Below, one piece after another: positions 19,761 through 32,932 of a stretch of 64,000 nt of DNA. The DNA is from Morchella semilibera (lineage: Eukaryota; Ascomycota; Pezizomycetes; Pezizales; Morchellaceae). The position numbers and the translations under genes were made by a program. How positions within the stretch are numbered: position 1 is the stretch's first letter; each line of letters opens with the position of its first letter. A model generated the notes under the pieces. That model saw only the letters and a program-made list of their open reading frames with translations, searched no databases and had not been told where the DNA came from. Where the stretch lies: positions 2,782,588 through 2,846,587 of the forward strand of contig CM018603.1 in assembly GCA_009192285.1 (NCBI GenBank). Direction: 5' to 3'.

Positions 19761-20978
19761 TGACGGAGTAAACCGACGCAAAGAAGAAGATGACAATGAT
19801 GACGCAGAAGCACTCGAGGAGCACAGTCTGCGCAACGAGGAGACTGACAACGACAGGTACAGTACCGGGCAGGCACAGGCACAGGCACAGGCACCAGCAA
19901 AGGCAAAGGCAAGGGCAAAATGTTACGGAGCAACACTGAGACAATCGGACAAGAAGGCCGAGGTACACAACCGAGGCAGGAACGAGGACGGGAACGAGAA
20001 ACAAGGCGGGATGGCTTAACCGAGAAGCAGGGTTGTAGGGCAGAGGGTCCAGATGGCCTCTCTGACGAAGACGTGGATACGAAGATACCAGTAGACGACA
20101 CAGACTACGGTCATGGACTATGGAGGAAGCGAGGCGAAGCGAAGACAGGAATGAAGCGAGACGAGGACGAAGTAAGTTACTATGAGGGACCCCAAGGGTC
20201 TTGGCAACGACTATGTTTATGACGTAATATATTCAGAACTAAAGACACGAGGCGAAACGAAGCTAAACCGTAGGGTGGATAACAGGAAGAATACGTAGGA
20301 AAAGAAAGAGAAAAGAAAGAACAAAGGGAAAATCCGTAGCAACGTATATATACTCCTCCTAATCCCTGTACAATCATGACTCATCACATCGTGTAACGGA
20401 AACCCATAGAAACTCCAAAAACCCAAAAGGAACCTTATACCCGAAAACCTGTTCTCTAATATCCTCCTTCTCTGCGAAGTCCGAAGTACGCCGTGATACA
20501 AAAGCACAAGAGCGCAGGGCAGGGAGAATGAGGACTGGATGGACCTCAACGAGAACGATGAGAGATACTATGGGTTTCCTCTTTTAGGAGGACAGAGTCT
20601 TTGGTACGAGAAGCTATGGCTTAGAAATAGGAGTAGATTCCTATGTACCAAGATAACAGGAAGACGAGACAGAGAGAAAAGAAAGAAAGAACTAAGGAAA
20701 ACATCTATCTCTGCTATTTAATACTCCTCCTCTACCAGTCCACTATGACTCATACATCAGTTCATAGAAATCCACAGAAATCTATCGCATCCACACTTCG
20801 TATTCCTCCCTACCATCTCTGCTATTTACATTACAAATCCATCACGCCATCGAACCTCCTAGAATCCAATGACGATACCCTCCTTTAGCACACTCCTTCC
20901 TCGCTTAACCATACCTAAACAATCACAACAGCGCTTCGACTACCAAGCCCTCGGGACTGATGCCAAGACGCTGGGACA
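19761..20978 (-). repeat. LTR-a, 3' LTR of Ty3-4 (split by a solo LTR-b)
   Basis: Runs from TGACGGAG to GCTGGGACA. It is about 635 bp once the inserted LTR-b and its duplicated target are subtracted. The insertion falls in the GGCAAA hexamer run. Confidence 0.85.
19921..20498 (-). repeat. Solo LTR-b inside an LTR-a
   Basis: 578 bp, TGTTACGGAGC...CCGTGATA, with CAAAA target duplications at 19916-19920 and 20499-20503. Second copy of the family at 9671-10247, which confirms both ends. Confidence 0.9.
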
Positions 20979-20979
20979 A

Positions 20980-23900
20980 ATCAGATCCCCTCTTAGGGCG
21001 TAGCTCCTGATAGCCCAAGGTTTCGAAGGATATTGATCGTGAAATGCTCTTCGAAGGTCAGGACTATGTTCAAGATCACTTGAAGGTTGCCAGGAAGGTT
21101 CTTCGTATCCAACATATCTAACCAAGTAATCCACTCGTTGCCCCATCTTCCTAGAATCCAATATCTCCGCAACTTCCCATTCAATTTCCCCTTCAATCTC
21201 CATAGGTGGAGGTGGTTCTATAGTTTGTCCCGGAACAGGATCATCAACCGCTGGCGAAAGAAGTGAAACATGAAATACAGGATGTATTTTCATGGATGTA
21301 GGAAGTTCCAATTCATAGGCATAGGGACGCACAATTCGTTTAACCATATAGGGCCTGATTTGTTTCCAATCGAGTTTCCTTCAGGGTCTCTTTGTTTCAA
21401 TATTTCGAGTACAGAGCCAAACAGAATCACCGACCGCATATCGAGGTGCCGGGGTACGATGTAGATTCGCCATTTCCTCCTATATCTTCTGAGCCCTAAA
21501 CATCTCACTCTTCAAAAAATCAAAAACCTGGGACATTTCCTGTGCCAACCCATTAGCATGATCCTCATTCACCGTCTGCCCATGTTGTAATGGTCCGAAT
21601 GTCATCCTCGGATGTCTCCCGTAATTTGCTTGGAAGGGGGACATATTCGTTGTTTCGGAGATAAGATTATTTATAGCAAACTCGGCAAGAGGAAGAAAAT
21701 CAGCCAAGTTATCCTGTTGATATAATACATAGCTGCGAAGGTATTGTTCTATAATAGCATTGGTCCTTTCCGTTTGCCTATTGGTTTGCGGATGAAAGGC
21801 AGTGGAATATCGGGGAGCAATTTCTAAACGATCACAGAGAGTCTTCCAAAACTCAGCGGTAAACTGTGTCCCTCGGTCCGAAACAATAGTCTCTGGTAGC
21901 CCATATAACTTCTATACTTGCTCCAATTATAGACAAAACAGCTCCCTGGCGTTAACATTCTCTACTGTGGGAATCAAATGCTTCATCTTCGTTAGCCGAT
22001 CCACTACCACAAGTAAACTATTAAACCCATGGCTCTCTGGTAACCCGGTTACAAAATCCATGGTAATATCCGTTCACGGTCCCTCGGGTACTAATAACGG
22101 TCATAGGACTCCTTGAAGAGGATTATGACTCACTTTGCTCCGCCGGCAAGTATGGCAATTCTGAACATAGCGGTCTGTATATCTTTGCATAATCGGCCAA
22201 TAATAGCTCCGGCTCAGGAGTTCTAATGTCTTTGATCGTTTGGGATGTTCAACAGAGGGTTTATCGTGGTATTTCCGTAGCAGGTAAAGCTTGAGTTCAT
22301 CATAATCAGGAACATAGAGTTTTCATGGATACGCTAGGTTCGGAGAGTTGGAACGATTGGCAGGGTTGAGATTACCATAAGCTAGGAGGCGGGAATGAGT
22401 CAGAATAGGTTCTATAGGTTTCTGTTACGCGAGAATGTGAGTCATGGTTGAGGTTATGCAAGGGTGTGAGTCAGGTTTGGCTCTGGAATAGCGGGTATAT
22501 AAGGGAGGCAACAGCGCCTACTTCTGTACTTTCCTTCTTCTTCTTTTCTCTTTACGCAACGTCTTCTATATCTATCTACAATACATTATGGTCTCTATTT
22601 TCTGCTAGTGACTATCGCTGCCTTCTATACTTCTCGTTCATAATTCCCCCCTCTTGGGAATTATCGTTGACACTACCCCGCACCTTACGGAACGAAGCTA
22701 TACCCTCGACGCCCCTTGAGAAGAGTGTATTCCGGTAAAGCAGGAACCCCTCCGTGCTTTCCTTACACTCAGCCAACGAAATTTCTTTCGATTGTCGAAG
22801 GCCGTCCCAGAGCATGTAAAAACTTTGCTTGGAAAGCTATCACACTGGTAAGCTTTGTTAAATAAATCAAGTACGGGAGACGATCCTTCAGTGGGTTCAT
22901 TTGACAAAGAGCCCGCTAACAAACTTATCTTTGAATCTAAATTCTCCTTCTTCAAAACCACTAGACTTTGTTGTTCCAGTTTCTCATCCCCTTCCTTTGG
23001 TAAATCCTTAGGCCTTCTGGTCAAAATATCAACCTTCCTTCCCTGCTTTCTGGGCTTATACTGAATCACAAAATTAAATCGAGACAAGAACTCCGCCCAA
23101 CGAGTTTGACGTCGGTTCAGTAATTTAGTTGACATGAAATACTCAAGATTGCAATGATCTGTGAGTACCTTTCCTTGGAATTGAGCCGTCTCTAGGTGAG
23201 GTCTCCACTCCTCAAAACAACGAATAATAGCCAGCAACTCCTTATCATAGATTTCATAATTACATTCTGCAGGCGAATGTGTCTTAGAAAAAAAGGCCAC
23301 TGGGTGAAGTACTCCTTCGTCATAACGTTGTGATAATATCCCTGCCGACACATAATCCGACACATCAGTTTCCACGATAAATTCTTTCTCAGGGTTAGGA
23401 TGCATCAATACGGGAGCGTTGGTGAAGGCAGTCTTGAGTTTCTGAAAGGCTTGTTCGATCTTTTGGGTCCACTCGAATCGTACATGCTTTTTCGTCAGAG
23501 CGGTCAATGGCCGAGCCACTCAGGAATAAGCATAGATAAAGCGTCAATAAAAATTGGCAAACCCAAGAAATTCTTGAACCTCCTTCACTGTCTTCGGCGC
23601 CTCCCAATCCACAATCTTCTGTATCTTAGCAGGGTCCATCTTCATTCCTCCAGGGGTCAAAATCATGCCCAAATATTTTGTTTCCTGTACGCTGAATTCG
23701 CACTTCTCTGGTTTCAGATGAACCTCATTGGCTTCTAGAGCTTCTAGTACCTGTCGCACATCCTGTTGGTGTTCCTCCAAGGTTTCCAAGTAAATAAGTA
23801 TATCATCAAGTTAGGCAGTAGCACAACGATCCAGGAAGGGCCGAAGGATATCATTAATCCAGCGTTGAAAGATAGCAGGCGCATTGGTTAGACCAAAAGG

Positions 23901-24960
23901 CATCACCAGATATTCCCAATGTCCATAGCGCATCCGGATAGCCGTTTTCCACTCATCCCCCTCTTTAATTCTAATCTGATTATAACCCCATTGTAGATCC
24001 AACTTGGCAAAATAATTCGCCCGTGCTAGGTTGGCCATAGTTTCCAATGTAAGGGGAAGAGGGTATCGATCCGTAACCGTAATGGCATTTGACTTCTGGT
24101 AATCAACACACAAACGTAAGGAACCATCATCTTTTTTAACAAACAGTACAGGGGCTCCCGCTGTGGAGTTGCTCGACTGAAGAAATTCTTTCTTCAAGTT
24201 AACCGTCAGATAATCCCTCAAGGCCTTCAACTCTTCCCGCGACATACTATACATAGGACCAAAAGGTGGTACTTTTCCTTCCTGTAGCTTTATCTCATGA
24301 TTGTAGGAACGGTGTGGCGGTAGCCTAGATTCATTGGTTTCATCAAATAGTTGTCGGAAACTTTGATAATCTATCGGGATCTTTCTATCAGGATTGGCAG
24401 GATATTCCAATATCTTGTTAACAGCATATAGAGTAGTTGAGTAGATTTGGACGGTAGGGTCTTGAGCCAACTTCTTGAACGATCGAGGGGTAACTGCTGA
24501 AATATGGGTAACTGGCTTTTCCGGTGGTGGAGTTGAAATTCCCCGAGAAACAATAGGTTTACAGTTAGCTATGCAATATTCAAGACATACTGATGACTGG
24601 AAGCGAATCTCATTCCTTCCACTGTCAATCAAGACTCCATGCTTTCTCATCCAAGGTATTCCCATTACTATCGGATAGTGTCCCAGTTTCTTAACAAAGA
24701 AAGAACATTCTTCCACATGTCTATTAATCTCCAATTCCAATGTCACCTTCCTAGTCACTTTCCCTGACTCAATAGGCCTTCCATCAATCACGTCAATCTT
24801 CCTTTCAGTCCTCAAATTCTTCATTTTTAGTTCATGGCGGCGCGTAAAGTCTTCGTCAATAAATGCATATCCCGACGCTCCAGTATCAATCAAGGCATAG
24901 GTAGGTACCATAGATTGTTTTTTTTTTGCAAAATAGAACAAACTACAATCAATTGATTCC
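20980..24960 (-). pseudogene. Ty3-4 pol remnant with chromodomain
   Basis: Protease (YALIDTGASGYAFIDEDF at ~24890), reverse transcriptase (~23800-24200), RNase H (~23200-23400), integrase (~21500-22250, split from RNase H by the solo LTR-c) and chromodomain ([10 protein letters not shown]...YVGYEEPSWQP at ~21100-21200), in that order on the minus strand. Close relative of the Ty3-6 and Ty3-1 pol. Fossil. Confidence 0.85.
22321..22721 (+). repeat. Solo LTR-c inside Ty3-4 pol
   Basis: 401 bp, TTTCATGGATACGC...CCCCTTGAGA, with AGAGT duplications at 22316-22320 and 22722-22726. TGAGTCA sites are at about 22396, 22438 and 22467, with a GGTATATAAG box at 22494. Confidence 0.92.
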
Positions 24961-25039
24961 CATCCATCTCCCTTTCTGATACTAAAAACGTAGAAATAGA
25001 CACTTTAGAAAAAACCTTGGGAGGTCCCTGGGCTATGCC

Positions 25040-26290
25040 ACTTAGGCCAGGGACGAATCTTTTAACTCCTCCTCATCCAATAACATTTCTTCCTCTTTTT
25101 CCTTCTTTTCCTTCTTCGCTTCCAACAACGCTCCCCTCATCCTAGGTACTGCCCTTCCCGAGGGCGAAAGCGTACAATCCCTAACCAAATCCCCAGTCCC
25201 CCCGCAATGGTAACAACGATTCTCTGCACGGCATGCTTCCCTTTCTCTGGGGTTTGGACGACAACGACTGTTAGACAAATCTATAGGAACAGCTACCCCG
25301 GGGGTATAGGAAGGATGGGCCGCTGGCACAGCACTCTTCGGCGGTGGTTGAGGTGGTCCTCGTACGACTGGGGATGTTGCTGATGCAACAGGTGGGCGAG
25401 GGGCGAAAGAACGAGGAGCGGGAGCACTGAAAATCTGAAATCTAAACCTCCCCATCCTGGCCTGCAAGGCTCGTTGTTTATTGTCAAGACGTTGGAGGAG
25501 TAGCCCACGGTCTTTAATCGTCGTTGGAGTTTCATTCTGAATCATTAGGGCCATCAAATCTTGGTTAAGCTCTTCCAAAAGACATTCAATCTTGGCCGCT
25601 TCGTTGAACTCAGAGTCGGCAGCAAACCGCTGGAACTCTGCTAAATAGTCAGAAAAGGTACGTTGGCGATGCCTGATCTCCCTCAAATTGCGAGCAGCAG
25701 TGGCAGCGCAGTCCGGATCTCCAAAAACGTTATTCAAGATTTCAAAAAAACTCTGCCATGGAATCGAGAGCAATTCCTTCATCTGTAATATAAACAAGAA
25801 AGTGATCCGCCGCCTGTCCTTCCAGTCGAGAAATAGAATACGCTAGTTGTTGGGCCGAAGTAGGAAAGCGATCGAGATTAGCGGTAAGCTTAATCTGTAG
25901 TTGTCTTTGCAAGGTCCTAAGAGTCTTGCGATCGCCCCCGGTATTTCTCCGGATCGGGAAGTGTCTCTGATTTGGATTGCTTGGTTAAGTCGTCATGGAG
26001 CTCCTCTAAGCCTCCTTTGACTCCTTCCTGCAGCTTCTTGATCTTAGCCCGTAGTCCCTGGATTTCTTTGTAGAACTCGGCCCGGCCTTGTTTTGTTTCG
26101 GAGTGGCAAGTGGTGAGGTCGATCACATATTGCTGAACCCCTCCGTGCGCTCTTTGGAGGAGGGCATACGCTTGCTTCGCTTCTTCCGTTGCGGCGGGGG
26201 CCACTTCAAGGTGAGCGACAAAGAACCCTTCGAGATCCGTATGGAGCTTTTGATAATCAAATGCATTAGTGGCTGGAGCAGTCATGGTAT
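25040..26290 (-). pseudogene. Ty3-4 gag remnant
   Basis: The minus strand carries an N-terminal coiled-coil-like part (MTAPATNAFDYQKLHTDLEG), a capsid-like region (REIRHRQRTFSDYLAEFQRF), a CCHC knuckle (CYHCGGTGDLVRDC, ~25200) and a Lys/Glu-rich end. Same layout as the Ty3-6 gag. Fossil. Confidence 0.85.
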
Positions 26291-26348
26291 ACTATGGTAC
26301 GAGGAACTCGGACTGTGCCAGTCGAGCAAGAGTGGTCTCATCTTAGTG

Positions 26349-26513
26349 TGACGGAGTAAACCGACGCAAAGAAGAAGATGACAATGATGACGCAGAAGGA
26401 CTCGAGAAGCACAGTCTGCGCAATGAGGAGCCCGACAAAGACAGGGACAACACCGGGCAGGCACAGGCACAGGCACTGGCGAAGGCAAAGGCAAGGGCAA
26501 AGGCACAAGAGCG
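26349..26513 (-). repeat. LTR-a, 5' LTR of Ty3-4 (partial)
   Basis: TGACGGAGTAAACCGACGC to the GGCAAA hexamer run; interrupted after CACAAGAGCG by the 3' end of the outer LINE. The missing remainder is not found at the far side of the LINE, so the far junction has been rearranged. Confidence 0.8.
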
Positions 26514-26851
26514 AATTAATTATTACTTATACTGCTTGCATCCGAATCCGGATATGGCATACAAAGAAAGAACCAAATCATCACGGTCATCTACTATCCT
26601 TCATAAAGCGAATCCTCCTCACGGCCGTGTTCCTATCAACCCTTTTTCAAGGTTATCATGCATGTTGTCCTCTCCGTTCCAGCTCGTAACGATAGGTGCA
26701 AGCACATTGGTGACTATCCTTCTCCTTCTCTTTCTCCTTCCTCCTCAAGTCTCCCCCATCCTACGTATTCTCCTCTATCACCATCTCTCTCCCTTAGTTT
26801 CCAGTTTCTAGTGGCGATCTGGGATGGTAGAAGAAATGTATCGATGGTTGC

Positions 26852-29800
26852 CTAAAGTCCTTTGTCTGTATATATGGCAGTCATCCAGTTGAGTGGCATT
26901 GGTTTGATTGTGGCGGTAAAATCATCTTTGAGTTCTGGTAGTGGATGTTGTTTGCAGTAAAGTAGCAGGTAAGTTGGGGTTTCCTGGAAGTATCTGCACC
27001 TGCATTCCACTATATCAATCTTGGTTGTTGATATTCTGAATAGGCAGGATTTGGTGTATTCATGGCCTGTTCGCATTTGGATAATTGTGCTTGCAAGTTT
27101 CCTTAGTATGTTTCGATGAAGGGGTGCAGACATCTTGGAGGAAGGAGCACCTCTGTAGCTCCTTCCTTTCTTCATAGTTTTCCAGTTCTCTCTCCAAGTA
27201 ACGATAGACTGCTCCTTGATTTTCCTCTTCAAGTAAGTGATTGATACCCTTGTATCTGGTTCGACCCTTTCACCCTGTGCCCCTCTTTTTGCCAACCTGT
27301 CTGCATGTTCATTGCCATTCACCTCCACATGTCCCGGTACCCAGTGGATATGTGTTTTGATGTTTAGTGCTTCATGTTCCAATAGGTTTGATCTTGCTAG
27401 TTGAACCCAATGTTGGCCTCGGAATGCTTCCAGTTTTTTCATTCTCCTTATTGCTGCCTGGTTGTCTGAAAAGATCCAGACATCATCTGTGGAGTATCGT
27501 GAATTTCTGATCTCCTTCCGGGCAAGCTGTGTAGCTTGCGCTATTGCGTAAAGTTCGCAATCCAAGACTTCCACCTCTTTTCCAAGGTGGTAGAATTGCT
27601 CCACCACTATTTTGTTGCCTCTAATGCCAACGACTCCAGCCCCAGCTTTTCCTTCCATTGGTGATCCATCAGAATAGAATACCAAATAGTGTAAGTTGTT
27701 GTAATTGCCTTGAGTTGTTTGCCTATGGTTTTGTGCTGCTGTATCTTTATCTGTTGCATCAATCTGTATGTCTATGATGTTCTGATGCTATGGGGGACAG
27801 GCAATTGTATCTATGTCCTCCACCAGACTTTGAAGTTGAATCCAATCGGTGACTTTGTTTAGGATTCGGCATAACCTGGACTGGTACTGTGGCCTAGCAC
27901 TAGCAGAATGCCATGGGGTAGCTGTAGGTTCTTCCGCTCTTCCTGTTTCCTATGTACTTGGAAATGAATCCGGGCTGAAAGTGCTAATAGGGTGGGTGAC
28001 CGGCATGTTTAGAATCCGTAGAGCATATATTTCTGTTCTTGGAGGTCAAGCCTGATCTCTATAGGTAGTAGTGCAGTTTCTGCTTGGAGTGCTGATATTG
28101 GTATTGTTCTGAAAGCACCAGTGATCCTTCTCATCGCATTGTTTTGTATCTTCTGAAGTTGCGTTTTGTATCCTATCTGTTCTTTCCACCAAACCTCAGC
28201 ACCAAAATCACTGATTGTAGTGACGCAGGTCTGATAGAGCTGTCTGAGAGCTGTTTGGCTCACCCCTTTCTCTGTGTTTCCTAACCTGGAAAGTGCAAGA
28301 AATGCCCTCATAGCTGAAGCCGCTTTAGTTTTGACATGATGTTTGAAAGATAGCTTCCTATCAAACCAAACACTCAACCATCTCAGTGTATCGCTGGCCT
28401 GAACCAGAATACCATCAGGCATTCTGACTTTGGCTGTATCCGTAGTGTTTGTGGTTCGTTTGTTGTGGAAGTGGAGTAGTTCTGTTTTGTGGTTGTCGAA
28501 TGCCAAAGCATTAGCTTCACCCCATGTAACAGCTAACTGTGCCATTCTCTCCAAGTGTCTGCAGTTTGAGCTCTCATCTTTCCCTACCATTATCATGCCA
28601 ATATCATTAATATAGCAGGGTATTTGTTGGAGAGGAAACTGGTGTTGAAGAATATCGAAGTGTGGTGGGTGATAAGTAGAGAAGAAAAAGAATCGGTGAT
28701 GTTGGGCTTCCCTGTGGAATTCCTGTTGCTATTGTTGACATAAGTTCTTGTTGCCCATCAAAGGCTAGCAAAGCTTTCCTGTTGCTTAGGAGGTTGTCCA
28801 TCCATCTGACTATTTGAGCGGGCAGGCGTTTTTCCTTCGCTGTATGTATGAATCTGTCCTTAGATACATTGTCAAATGCTCCTTTGACATCCATAAACAG
28901 TGCTGAAACAACCTTTCTTTTCTCTTCGGCTTCATCCACTATGCTTGCTACCAGCATACATGCATCTACAGCAGATCTCTTTGGTTTTCCTCCAATCTGC
29001 CAGTGGTGGATTAGATTGTATCTCTCCGCTAGGTATGCCAGTCTTGAAGCCATTATCTTTTCCAGTACCTTGCCTAAGCAATTAAGCAAGGAGACTGGCC
29101 TATACGCTTTTGGAATCGAATAGTCTGGTTTGTTGGGCTTTTTTATAATAACAACAGTGGCTTCTCTCCAAATGTGCGGGTGATAGCTAGCAGTCATGGT
29201 TGCTTTATAGAATGAGTTGAAATAGTGAGGTATCGCTAAGTATGCTTGTTGAATTCATTTGAAGTTGATCCCATCTGGCCCTGGAGCTTTGTTGGGAGAG
29301 GAAGTCATGATCGCCCTCTTGATTTCATCATCTGTCAGGTCCTTCCATGGTATTCTGTCCCCTGCGTTTGGATGTCCCTTTGAGGTGAGATAGGGGGAGG
29401 TGGGAAGAGAGCAGCTCTGTATAGATTGGCTTTCTCTGCAAACGTGGTAGCTGTTTCTCCAGTTGTAACATTGTTGAGTGGTGGTGTACGTTCCGTCTTT
29501 CTAGGTTTAGTGAATCTGAAGGCTGTGAATATATCTTTTCCTTGAGCGTTCTCAAGGGAGCTGTTCCAATCGGACTCTTTAGCTCTCCTGATGCTTTTGA
29601 AGTATTCTGATCTGTGCGATCTGAATCTTTGATGCATCATTGGAGACCTTTCCAACTTCCATTCTCTTAGTGCACTTTTCATATGTCATCTATGTTCTGT
29701 GATCTCCTCACTCCACCATAGTTTAGATCGAGGAGAAGATTTCCTGATAGGAATATTACGTTCAGCTGCTGTAGTTCTAAGTTCCAGAAGTAGGATGGCT

Positions 29801-31650
29801 CCTGCTTCTAGGTTTTGTTCATTTGGATGAGAGTGAAGGAAGTTCCATCGAAAGGCTGAGTTTAGAGAGAGATCTCTAAGCGTTGTTTGAAAGGATTCCC
29901 AATCTGCCTTAGCCCAGTTGAACCGTTCAGTTGAAGGGGGAGGTACTGATTCAATTGAATCAGATACAAGATCAAATCGAATTACTTCATGATCTGACCC
30001 TGTTGCTGCTCCTTCATCAATGGCCCAATTGGTAGGTAGTGTGTTGACCGCTGTAGATGTAAAAGCTAAGTCTAGAACTGAGGTGCCCGTGCCAGTTCTA
30101 TAGTGGTAGGTTGGGATGTCTGATTCGTTGATGAGAGTGAAGTTTCCAGTTTCCAGAAGTTGAACCAATGCTTCATGGCGTTTTGGTGTACGGTTTGCTG
30201 AGTTCCACCATGGATGATGCGAGTTGAGATCTCTAGCTATGATTGTTCTTTCAGGGAGTTGAATATTAACCAATATTCTCTCCACCGTATAGGGTTCATT
30301 GCTGTGTCCAGGTGGATCTTCGTTATAAATGTTAAAGAGGGTTAGGGCAGGTATTGAGGGGGTTGATATCTCTATTGCTTGTAAGTCTGGATCATTGACG
30401 ATATCTGGTTTAGGTTGAATGATAAGGTGGGGGTTGAGGTGTGTCTTGATGGTGAAGGTGAGTGTTCTTGGTGGTCGATCTGATGTGGGAATGATACTAT
30501 CGAAGGAGAGGTGTGTTACGGGCATAGGAAGAGAACCCGAAGACTACAAGAGAAGGACTTTCCCCACACTGTTAAAATCTCTATGTCCCGCTGGGCGTGC
30601 CAGAGAGGCACGGTGTTGCCAGTATGGAGCCCAGTGCGGGGTTGCGGAATCCCTAGTTAACGAACCTGTTTTTCGACCCCTGAAATAACCCCCGGAGCGT
30701 CAAAGCACCGGCACAGTCGCTCAGAATACCGGTGGGTATATGAGGGGGCAACAGTGCGAGTTTGGAGTCAATCGGACCATAGTTGATTGAATGACGAAGG
30801 TCGTAAGGAAGCTCACACTGGTGGCGCCTCTGGGGAAGGTAAGACTACCCAACTCCTCCGGTACCGATCGTTAGCAGTCCTAATGTTGAGCTATTCTCCT
30901 TGGTGATAGGTAACGATGTCGGGAAAGAGTTGGCGAGCGAAGTCGAGCCCGGTACCCGGGATGTTATCAGGTAGGCTAACTTCGAAGACTCCTCATAACC
31001 ACTGACGAAGGCTGAGTGCATGCAGCGAACGGGTTGTTATCAATAAACGGGATAGAGCGTGAGGGGTTTTTTGGGAATAGAAGTCAGGGGTATTTTAGAT
31101 GGTGGGGTAGATTTGGCGTTTGGTTGTCTTGGCGTATTTTCAGGGTCTTCGGGGTTTCGCACTGGTTGTTTGTATCTATAATGTTTAGTCCGCGAGACAT
31201 CTGCGCGGGATATAAATACTGGGTCATTCTCCGACTTTGTTGAAATCATCAGCGACGAAGGAAGAGTCTTATCGATATAATAACTATTACTTTACGCTTT
31301 ATACTTTGCCTCCGAGAATCTATCAAGTGACCTGGAAACTCCACCTCGAACCATCTTCGTATTTCAGGGCCATTCGCATACTTAGAGGACTAGCATTGAG
31401 CGATCGGGGACTCTAGGCTGGTTAAGACTGAGGAGATCTTGTTCCTTACTGCCTCTGCGGTTAGCGTTTCAAACTCTAAGCTCTTTACTTGACTACTCGG
31501 GTTGCTTGGTGCGACACCCTAATAGGGTGTGATATTGATGTCCAGGAACGTGCAATCATGCCAGGCATAACAAAAGGTTCCTGAATTATAGCTATGTCTG
31601 CTGTCTCATAGACTGAGTGCAGCAATCCAATCATACAGTTTTGTGATCTT
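26852..31650 (-). pseudogene. Outer LINE ORF2: endonuclease, reverse transcriptase, RNase H (broken)
   Basis: Endonuclease motifs RDLNSHHPWWN (~30220), SVLDLAF (~30070) and GSDHEVI (~29990). RT motifs KAYRPVSLLNCLGKVLEK (~29090), FMDVKGAFDNV (~28880) and GIPQGSPTSP (~28690). RNase H motifs FYSDGSPMEG (~27670), IFSDNQAAI (~27460) and HWVPGHVEVNGNEHADRLA (~27310). A cysteine cluster lies near 27000. The frame is interrupted by the 1 kb LTR-f in the endonuclease, by a one-base difference near 29350, by stops, and by a catalytic Asp-to-Asn change. It matches the inner LINE closely. Confidence 0.85.
30514..31524 (+). repeat. Solo LTR-f in the outer LINE
   Basis: 1011 bp, TGTTACGGG...CCCTAATA, with duplications AGGTG (30509-30513) and GGGTG (31525-31529), one base apart. 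A GGGATATAAATAC box (~31208) sets the plus orientation. The family recurs at 54302-55250 and, diverged, at 60477-61746. Confidence 0.88.
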
Positions 31651-32932
31651 GCGCAATTATGTTAAATAATTCACACTTTATAAGGATTAGGTTGTGTCCC
31701 CATCATAGCATCTCCTGTTCATTGTCTTCGTTGTTGAGGCGTTGGATGATAGAATTTCTGACAGGGCATAACAGATCATAGGCTGAGTGTTGTCCTTCGC
31801 AATTGGCGCATTTTGGTGGGAAGTGAGGACAGCTCTTGTTCTGAACCTTGCATTGAGGGCAGAGATGGTTTTGGCTAGTATGTCTGGCAGTACAGATGGA
31901 GCACGCAGGGCTGTCTTTGGTTGCGCATCTCTGCCAGTTGTGTCCAAACTTCTGACAGTTCTTGCATTGGTCTGTTGGTCTTGATGTATGGTACTCAGTG
32001 ACTCTATGTACTTGTCCGAAGATTCGAATCTCCCTAGAGAGCATGGCATTGTATGATGACTTGTTGCTGACAGCAATCATAACTGAACTGTGAGATTTTC
32101 TTACTCTCTTTTCGGGGTGTGTCACATATCTAGGTGTGGTAGCTAGAGTAACTCCGGTGTTGAGTTCATGGATTTCGCTTCTCAGGTCTTCCATTCCCTG
32201 AGCGTTGTCAGGATAGTGTTCAAGATTGATGTCGTGTACCACAAGCTTGAACCATGTCTCTTGCATCGCGATTCAACACTGCGATCAACCTCTTTCATAG
32301 CTTTTTTAATGTTCGTTTTGTAATTAGCGAATTGAGTCTTAGTGAATGCTTTCTTGCTGAAGAGCATAAGATTCCCCCTCTGATTCCAACTTGCTCCGCC
32401 TATCTGAATAGCTTGGTCTACTTTGGCTATAGTGAGATCTCTGTTGATGGTGTTTCCTGAGCTGGACAAGGTTGAGTGCCCCATCCTTCGGTGTTGACCT
32501 GGTGACAATAATAGTTTTAGAAACTGGGAGTTTTGGTGGAAGTGGTGTCTTGAGCATTTGGGCCTGTTGCCTAGTTCCCTTCCTAGTCACAGTTGCCCAA
32601 GTCTCCTTCTGTTTCTCCTGTGATTGGACAGGTTAAATATGTTCATTCGAATAGACTGGTTGTTTTCCTTGAGCTCTCTTGCTGAGTTGAGGTTTGTAGT
32701 TTGCCAGACCTGATATGGTGTTCTGGGCTGATGACTGTGGTATATTTTTCTGTATTGCTGAAGCTTTCATAGATCTAACCATTGCATCAAATCTGCTCTT
32801 CATTTCATTGATGTTTTGGTTTGTGGCGGCAAGGACTGAATTAACAAGGGTCTGCGATGCTTGAATCTGAGTTATGAGCTGTTGATTTTGTTCTCTGATT
32901 TCGGTATTCTGTTCTTTGATTTCAGTATTCTG

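Larger units (their letters stand above)
19761..26513 (-). mobile_element. Ty3-4: Ty3/gypsy chromovirus fossil with nested solo LTRs
   Basis: On the minus strand: a 5' LTR-a (26349-26513, cut by the outer LINE), gag (25040-26290), protease, reverse transcriptase, RNase H, integrase, chromodomain (down to about 20980) and a 3' LTR-a (19761-20978). A solo LTR-b lies inside the 3' LTR and a solo LTR-c inside pol. Both LTRs share the variant GAGTAAACCGACGC, supporting a single element. It looks broken in around ten places and is older than Ty3-3. Confidence 0.88.
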
